Position numbers and translations under genes: made by a program | In this document: positions 36,035-39,104 of the stretch, in pieces | Position numbering within the stretch: position 1 is the stretch's first letter | How the letters are laid out: the number at the start of each line of letters is the position of its first letter | Source of the DNA: Balneolaceae bacterium | GTDB taxonomy: Bacteria > Bacteroidota > Rhodothermia > Balneolales > Balneolaceae | Length of the DNA: 39,104 nt | Reading direction: 5' to 3' | Assembly (NCBI GenBank): GCA_007694095.1 | Contig: RECI01000214.1 | Span: forward strand, 1-39,104 | Notes under the pieces: generated by a model | Seen by the model: the letters and a program-made list of their open reading frames with translations, nothing else | Database searches by the model: none | What the model was told of the DNA's origin: nothing

Positions 36035-36342
36035 TTTATCAACAGTTTACCGCGATACTCGTCTTTTAATCCCGCATGGTTCAATCCATTTTCAGGAATT
36101 CTTAACTGTATTCTATCTGAAAAGGCTTGTAAAATAAACTATTAAGCTGTTAAGATAAGTAGTTGATATTATTGCAAGTCTAAAAAAAGGTGCTTGGTTA
36201 TCTTTTTATAAGAATTGAGAAAAATGTTTTTCTTCAGTATCCTGTTAGAATAAGTAGTAAATAGTTCATGGTGGATTCGCTCAAAACAAATTTTACTGTC
36301 ATAACCACCAAAACCGAAACTTAAAAAGAAAAGAAAATTAAC
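36035..36342. other. Intergenic region, no gene seen
   Basis: 308 AT-rich bases between the lipoprotein gene and the isomerase-like gene. Two similar stretches, GATAAGTAGTTGAT and AATAAGTAGTAAAT, occur about 95 bases apart and could be a weak direct repeat or operator pair. No terminator or small gene stood out. Confidence 0.4.
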
Positions 36343-37206
36343 ATGGAATATACACGTCGTTCGTTTTTAAAAACTTCCGGAGCTTTGGCATCCGGCCTGG
36401 CTTTAGGGACAATACCATTCCTAAAATCCTGTGCACCTGCAGAGGCTTCCTATAGTCCCTTCGGTATACAGCTGTATACACTGCGCCATGTAATCGGCGA
36501 CGATCCGCAGGGAATTATCAGGCAGGTGGCAGAATTTGGTTATAATCAAATTGAAAGCTATGAAGGCCAGGCAGGAATTTTCTGGGGCATGGGCAACACA
36601 GGTTTCAAGCGTTTTATGGATGATCTCGGCATCGAAATGGTTTCAACACATGCAAACGTCTTCCAGGGCTTTGAGCAAAAGGTTGAACAACTGGCCGAAA
36701 TCGGTGTACCATATATTGTATGTCCGTTTATCGGTGACCAGGGTTCGATTGATGCCTATAAAGAGATGGCTGATACCTTCAACAACCTGGGCGAAATCGC
36801 TAACAATGCCGGTGTGAAATTTGCGTATCATAACCATGCCTATACGTTCCATGAACTGGAAGGGGAGATTCCCCAGGAAGTATTAATGGCTAATACCGAT
36901 CCGAACCTTGTTGAATACCAAATGGATATTTATTGGGTACACAATGGAGGGCATGATGCAATTGAATGGCTGAGAAGATACCCCAACAGGTTCACCTCAT
37001 GCCACGTTAAGGATGCGTCTAATGGGAATGGGGATATGGAATCCGTAACGCTGGGAACAGGGGTTATTGATTATCCTGCGATTCTTCCGGTTGCCCGCGA
37101 AAATGGTATGAAATATTTCCTGGTAGAACAGGAAGCCTATGCAGGAACTACTCCTGTTGATGCCGTACGGGATAACGCAGAATACATGAAGAACCTGGAA
37201 TTCTAA
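36343..37206 (+). CDS. Tat-exported sugar phosphate isomerase/epimerase-like protein
   Basis: A 287-residue TIM-barrel protein of the xylose isomerase-like (AP_endonuc_2) family. The N-terminus has a twin-arginine motif (TRRSFLK) and a hydrophobic stretch ending in LKSC, so it is probably Tat-exported and may be lipid-anchored. Barrel landmarks are FGIQLYTLR, VSTHAN, AYHNHAYTF, VEYQMDIYWV (metal-site acid region), SCHVKDAS and FLVEQEAY (C-terminal Glu). These are the usual metal- and substrate-binding positions of sugar or inositol-type epimerases and isomerases. The exact substrate is not given by the sequence. Two terminator-like hairpins follow it. Confidence 0.9.
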   Translation: MEYTRRSFLKTSGALASGLALGTIPFLKSCAPAEASYSPFGIQLYTLRHVIGDDPQGIIRQVAEFGYNQIESYEGQAGIFWGMGNTGFKRFMDDLGIEMVSTHANVFQGFEQKVEQLAEIGVPYIVCPFIGDQGSIDAYKEMADTFNNLGEIANNAGVKFAYHNHAYTFHELEGEIPQEVLMANTDPNLVEYQMDIYWVHNGGHDAIEWLRRYPNRFTSCHVKDASNGNGDMESVTLGTGVIDYPAILPVARENGMKYFLVEQEAYAGTTPVDAVRDNAEYMKNLEF

Positions 37207-37222
37207 ATTTATTCTTCAATTA

Positions 37223-37246
37223 AAGCCCGTTAATCCGGGTTTATTT
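37223..37246 (+). terminator. Short hairpin terminator after isomerase gene
   Basis: AAGCCCG (37223-37229) pairs with CGGGTTT (37236-37242), including one G-T pair, across a 6-base loop, with a short T-rich tail. It lies 17 bases after the stop codon. Confidence 0.55.
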
Positions 37247-37267
37247 CACGATCTTTCGTGCTAAATT

Positions 37268-37317
37268 AAACCTGCGAGAGCTAAGCTTTGTGCCGATGCT
37301 TGAGCAGGTTTTTTTAT
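37268..37317 (+). terminator. Second, branched hairpin with T-run
   Basis: AAACCTGC (37268-37275) pairs with GCAGGTTT (37304-37311), and the 28-base loop has an inner AAGC/GCTT pairing. A run of T follows. It is a good intrinsic terminator and isolates the GntR gene from upstream reading. Confidence 0.7.
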
Positions 37318-37342
37318 TTAGACTACACACTGGTAATTTCTA

Positions 37343-38236
37343 ATGCAGCATTCCGCAAAACATATTGCCGATCGAATACGGCTGATGATTGCCACAAAAC
37401 AGTTCCAGGTCGGGGAAATTCTTCCGTCAACCCGGGAGTTGGGCAAGCAGCTTAGTACCAGTTTTCATACTGTGCGAAAAGCGTATCACCAGCTTGAAGG
37501 TGAGGGTTTGGTAAGAGGTGAACGGGGAAGGGGATTTGTGGTATTGCGTCAAAGCACTACGCTTGATAAAACCGAAAGACTTGAACTGGCTGCCGAAAAA
37601 ATGCAAACCCTGCTTGAAGAATTGATCGGTCACGGGCTTGATGAAACGGAAGTCGAGGCTATTTTTGAAGAAAAAATCAGTTTCATGGAATGGCCCGAAA
37701 AAATTCAGAGTATCGCAACGGTTGGGGAAACAGTTGAGCTTGCCAAGCTTCTGTCCGATTCTATCAGGAACCAGATAGGGGTAAAAAGCTCAACACTCAG
37801 CATCAAAGATTATGATGATGCAGTGCATTTTGATGCCTTGTTTGTTCCAATTCAACTTGTAAACCAGTTTCGAAACCCCGGAGATTCCATTAGAATCATA
37901 CCTGTGGTTTTTCATTATGATACGGACGTATTGCTTTCCATCCTTGACCGTTCAGGAATTGAAGCTATTGGCCTCGTTACAGCTGAAGAGGACTCGATTC
38001 CGAAAATTATCAATGAATTAAAAGTACTTATGAAGTTTGAGGGGGCATTTGTAGCCGGTGCTACATACGGGAAATCATTGCCGCTGTTTGTGAGAAATAC
38101 AGATCTTATAGTCTATACCCCGGCAAGTGCCCGGCTTGTCGAATCTAAAATTCCTGAAAAGAACCGTATAAAGCTGGAATATATAATATCTGAAAAAAGT
38201 GCCGATTCGATCCGTGCGGAATTGTGGGATCAGTAG
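37343..38236 (+). CDS. GntR-family transcriptional regulator
   Basis: A 297-residue regulator. Residues 1-70 form the GntR winged helix (IADRIRLMIATKQFQVGEILPSTRELGKQLSTSFHTVRKAYHQLEGEGLVRGERGRGFVV), closest to the YtrA/HutC-type layout with a short helical linker. The remainder (about 90-297) looks like an alpha/beta effector domain with a periplasmic-binding-protein-like pattern (IRIIPVVFHYDTDVLLSIL, GIEAIGLVTAEEDSIP, and a closing ELWDQ), and not the UTRA or FCD domains. The ligand is unknown. It is flanked by terminators upstream and a structured repeat downstream, so it may be a single-gene unit. Confidence 0.88.
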   Translation: MQHSAKHIADRIRLMIATKQFQVGEILPSTRELGKQLSTSFHTVRKAYHQLEGEGLVRGERGRGFVVLRQSTTLDKTERLELAAEKMQTLLEELIGHGLDETEVEAIFEEKISFMEWPEKIQSIATVGETVELAKLLSDSIRNQIGVKSSTLSIKDYDDAVHFDALFVPIQLVNQFRNPGDSIRIIPVVFHYDTDVLLSILDRSGIEAIGLVTAEEDSIPKIINELKVLMKFEGAFVAGATYGKSLPLFVRNTDLIVYTPASARLVESKIPEKNRIKLEYIISEKSADSIRAELWDQ

Positions 38237-38238
38237 GC

Positions 38239-38450
38239 AAAAGTGAAAAGTGAAACCTGCAAGAGTGGCGGTGATTTTCCGCCACCTGGCAGAGTTGAAC
38301 GTGTTTTTAAATTGAAAAGTCCAGATGAAACAGGGTACTGTGTTAATCCAGATGGCGTCTCGCTCCAGATGGCACAAGCCCCGCGGGGGTAAACGGGATC
38401 TTGCGCCATCTTATACTTTTTCACTTTTCACTTTTCACTTTTCACTTTTA
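38239..38450. repeat. Structured intergenic element flanked by inverted GTGAAAA repeats
   Basis: The left edge is AAAAGTGAAAAGTGAAA (38239-38255), the right edge four tandem TTTTCAC units (38418-38445), its inverse. Inside is a hairpin GTGGCGG (38265-38271)/CCGCCAC (38279-38285). Further on, two near-identical CCAGATGGC boxes (38349-38357 and 38366-38374) compete for one partner: AGATGGCACAAG (38367-38378) pairs with CTTGCGCCATCT (38400-38411) with one mismatch, while AGATGGCG (38350-38357) pairs perfectly with the end of that arm. A CCCCGCGGGG palindrome caps the loop (38379-38388). It looks like a non-coding repeat element, possibly mobile. Confidence 0.6.
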
Positions 38451-38463
38451 CCTTCTACACCAT

Positions 38464-39104
38464 ATGAAATCAATTAAAAAACTAATTCGTCAGGCAGCCG
38501 GCGCTCTCGAGTCAGAAATCGAAACAGTTCGGGAGAAACCGTCAACCGATATCTTATTCAATGGAAAGCGAAACAAAACTTCCGGTAGCGATCAAAACGA
38601 CTACTCGTTCGAATGCCATCAGCCATCCATACGTTTTGCCGAAGAGATAAAAGCTGTAATTGGTGAAAAAGCTTTCACGGTTAAACCGGTGTCGTACGAG
38701 GATAAAACGATCGTACTTCGTTTTCCCGAAAGTTTGGGTGATGAGATTGACCAGGCAGATCTTGAATGGGAAAATGATTTTGTACTAAAGCGAACCCTGT
38801 CTGAGGTCATAAACCTTGAAGATGCTGAAAAAAATGTACAAAAGCGTGTGGAACGCCTTTTTGAACCAACAGATGAAAGTATACCTTTTAATAAGGAGAT
38901 CATTCATGACGACAGGCGAAATCAAGCCCAGCTTGATGCTATTTACAAAGCGATGCAGTGCCGTACGCTTTTTATCTGGGGGCCGCCGGGAACCGGGAAA
39001 ACCGACACGCTTGGCTACATCATTGCCAATTATCTTCTGCAAGGCAAAACAGTACTTTTTGCATCAAATACCAACCGGGCAGTGGATGTTGGGTTATTGA
39101 GTGT
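38464..39104 (+). CDS. SF1 (DNA2/NAM7-like) helicase, 3' end outside window
   Basis: From ATG 38464 the frame stays open to the window edge, giving 213 residues with no stop. The first 150 residues are acidic/basic N-terminal domain sequence with a PSIRFAEEIKAVIGEKAF segment. Then NQAQLDAIYKAMQCRTLFIWGPPGTGKTDTL has the Q motif-like residue and the Walker A GPPGTGKT, and NYLLQGKTVLFASNTNRAVDVG continues as motif Ia of DNA2/NAM7-type (AAA_11) helicases, which unwind DNA or RNA. The remaining motifs are not visible. Preceding structured repeat at 38239-38450 lies just upstream of the start and may be in its leader. Confidence 0.85.
   Translation, partial: MKSIKKLIRQAAGALESEIETVREKPSTDILFNGKRNKTSGSDQNDYSFECHQPSIRFAEEIKAVIGEKAFTVKPVSYEDKTIVLRFPESLGDEIDQADLEWENDFVLKRTLSEVINLEDAEKNVQKRVERLFEPTDESIPFNKEIIHDDRRNQAQLDAIYKAMQCRTLFIWGPPGTGKTDTLGYIIANYLLQGKTVLFASNTNRAVDVGLLS

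Noticed and set aside
37268-37317. Branched hairpin considered as a small RNA or riboswitch
   Set aside because: The stem followed by a T-run and the position after a gene fit an intrinsic terminator, and no known RNA family pattern was recognised.
38418-38445. Tandem TTTTCAC units considered as a CRISPR-like array
   Set aside because: Units are 7 bases with no spacers and no cas genes nearby; it is a simple tandem repeat.

Overview
This window reads as a chromosomal segment of a free-living, probably aquatic member of the Bacteroidota/Balneolota group. The assignment is inferred from content: a TonB-dependent receptor next to a DUF4249-like lipoprotein, SusC-type plug domains, a sensor kinase with a Reg_prop propeller, DUF4412, DUF4342 and DUF6580-type proteins, many small lipoproteins, and few strong Shine-Dalgarno sites. 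No rRNA, tRNA, CRISPR array, prophage or intact transposase was found by eye. Most genes are core metabolism, DNA repair or envelope genes in short operons.

Layout. 1-1740: an MNT-type nucleotidyltransferase antitoxin whose HEPN toxin partner is cut to 20 codons, then mnmA. 1824-5594: secreted or envelope proteins, including a 5'-nucleotidase split into a separate C-terminal-domain lipoprotein and a separate metallophosphatase, in reversed order. 5711-7950 (minus): a decayed uptake locus, with a receptor that has lost its plug domain and a DUF4249-like lipoprotein gene with a nonsense codon. 8234-9222 (minus): two tandem lipoproteins that consist of little more than a SusC-type TonB plug. 9504-10589: ilvE. 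10797-15108: secreted M24 peptidase, recQ and a UDG-like gene. 15181-20947: LEA-type lipoprotein, large hybrid-type sensor kinase, PQQ-dependent sugar dehydrogenase. 20978-22119: sulfotransferase-like gene and a glycosyltransferase-like fragment. 22289-25323 (minus): the split-subunit proton-translocating transhydrogenase pntAA, pntAB, pntB. 25519-28657: trxB, a DUF4342 protein and comM. 28945-31849 (minus): an operon of BrkB-like membrane protein, AAG glycosylase, DUF6580 membrane protein and SDR enzyme. 32035-39104: mutS, a lipoprotein with a possible degenerate M23 fold, a Tat-exported sugar phosphate isomerase-like protein, a GntR regulator, a structured intergenic repeat, and the start of an SF1 helicase that runs off the window.

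How the parts work together. Genome maintenance is well represented (recQ, UDG-like, AAG, mutS, comM, SF1 helicase). Redox balance is served by Pnt and TrxB, which are divergently arranged. The accessory signal lies in gene decay (hepT, receptor/DUF4249, glycosyltransferase-like fragment), in the plug-only lipoprotein pair, and in intergenic repeats of three different designs. I did not find a convincing new multi-gene defence or metabolic system. The plug-only lipoproteins and the repeat at 38239-38450 are the best candidates for something under-described.
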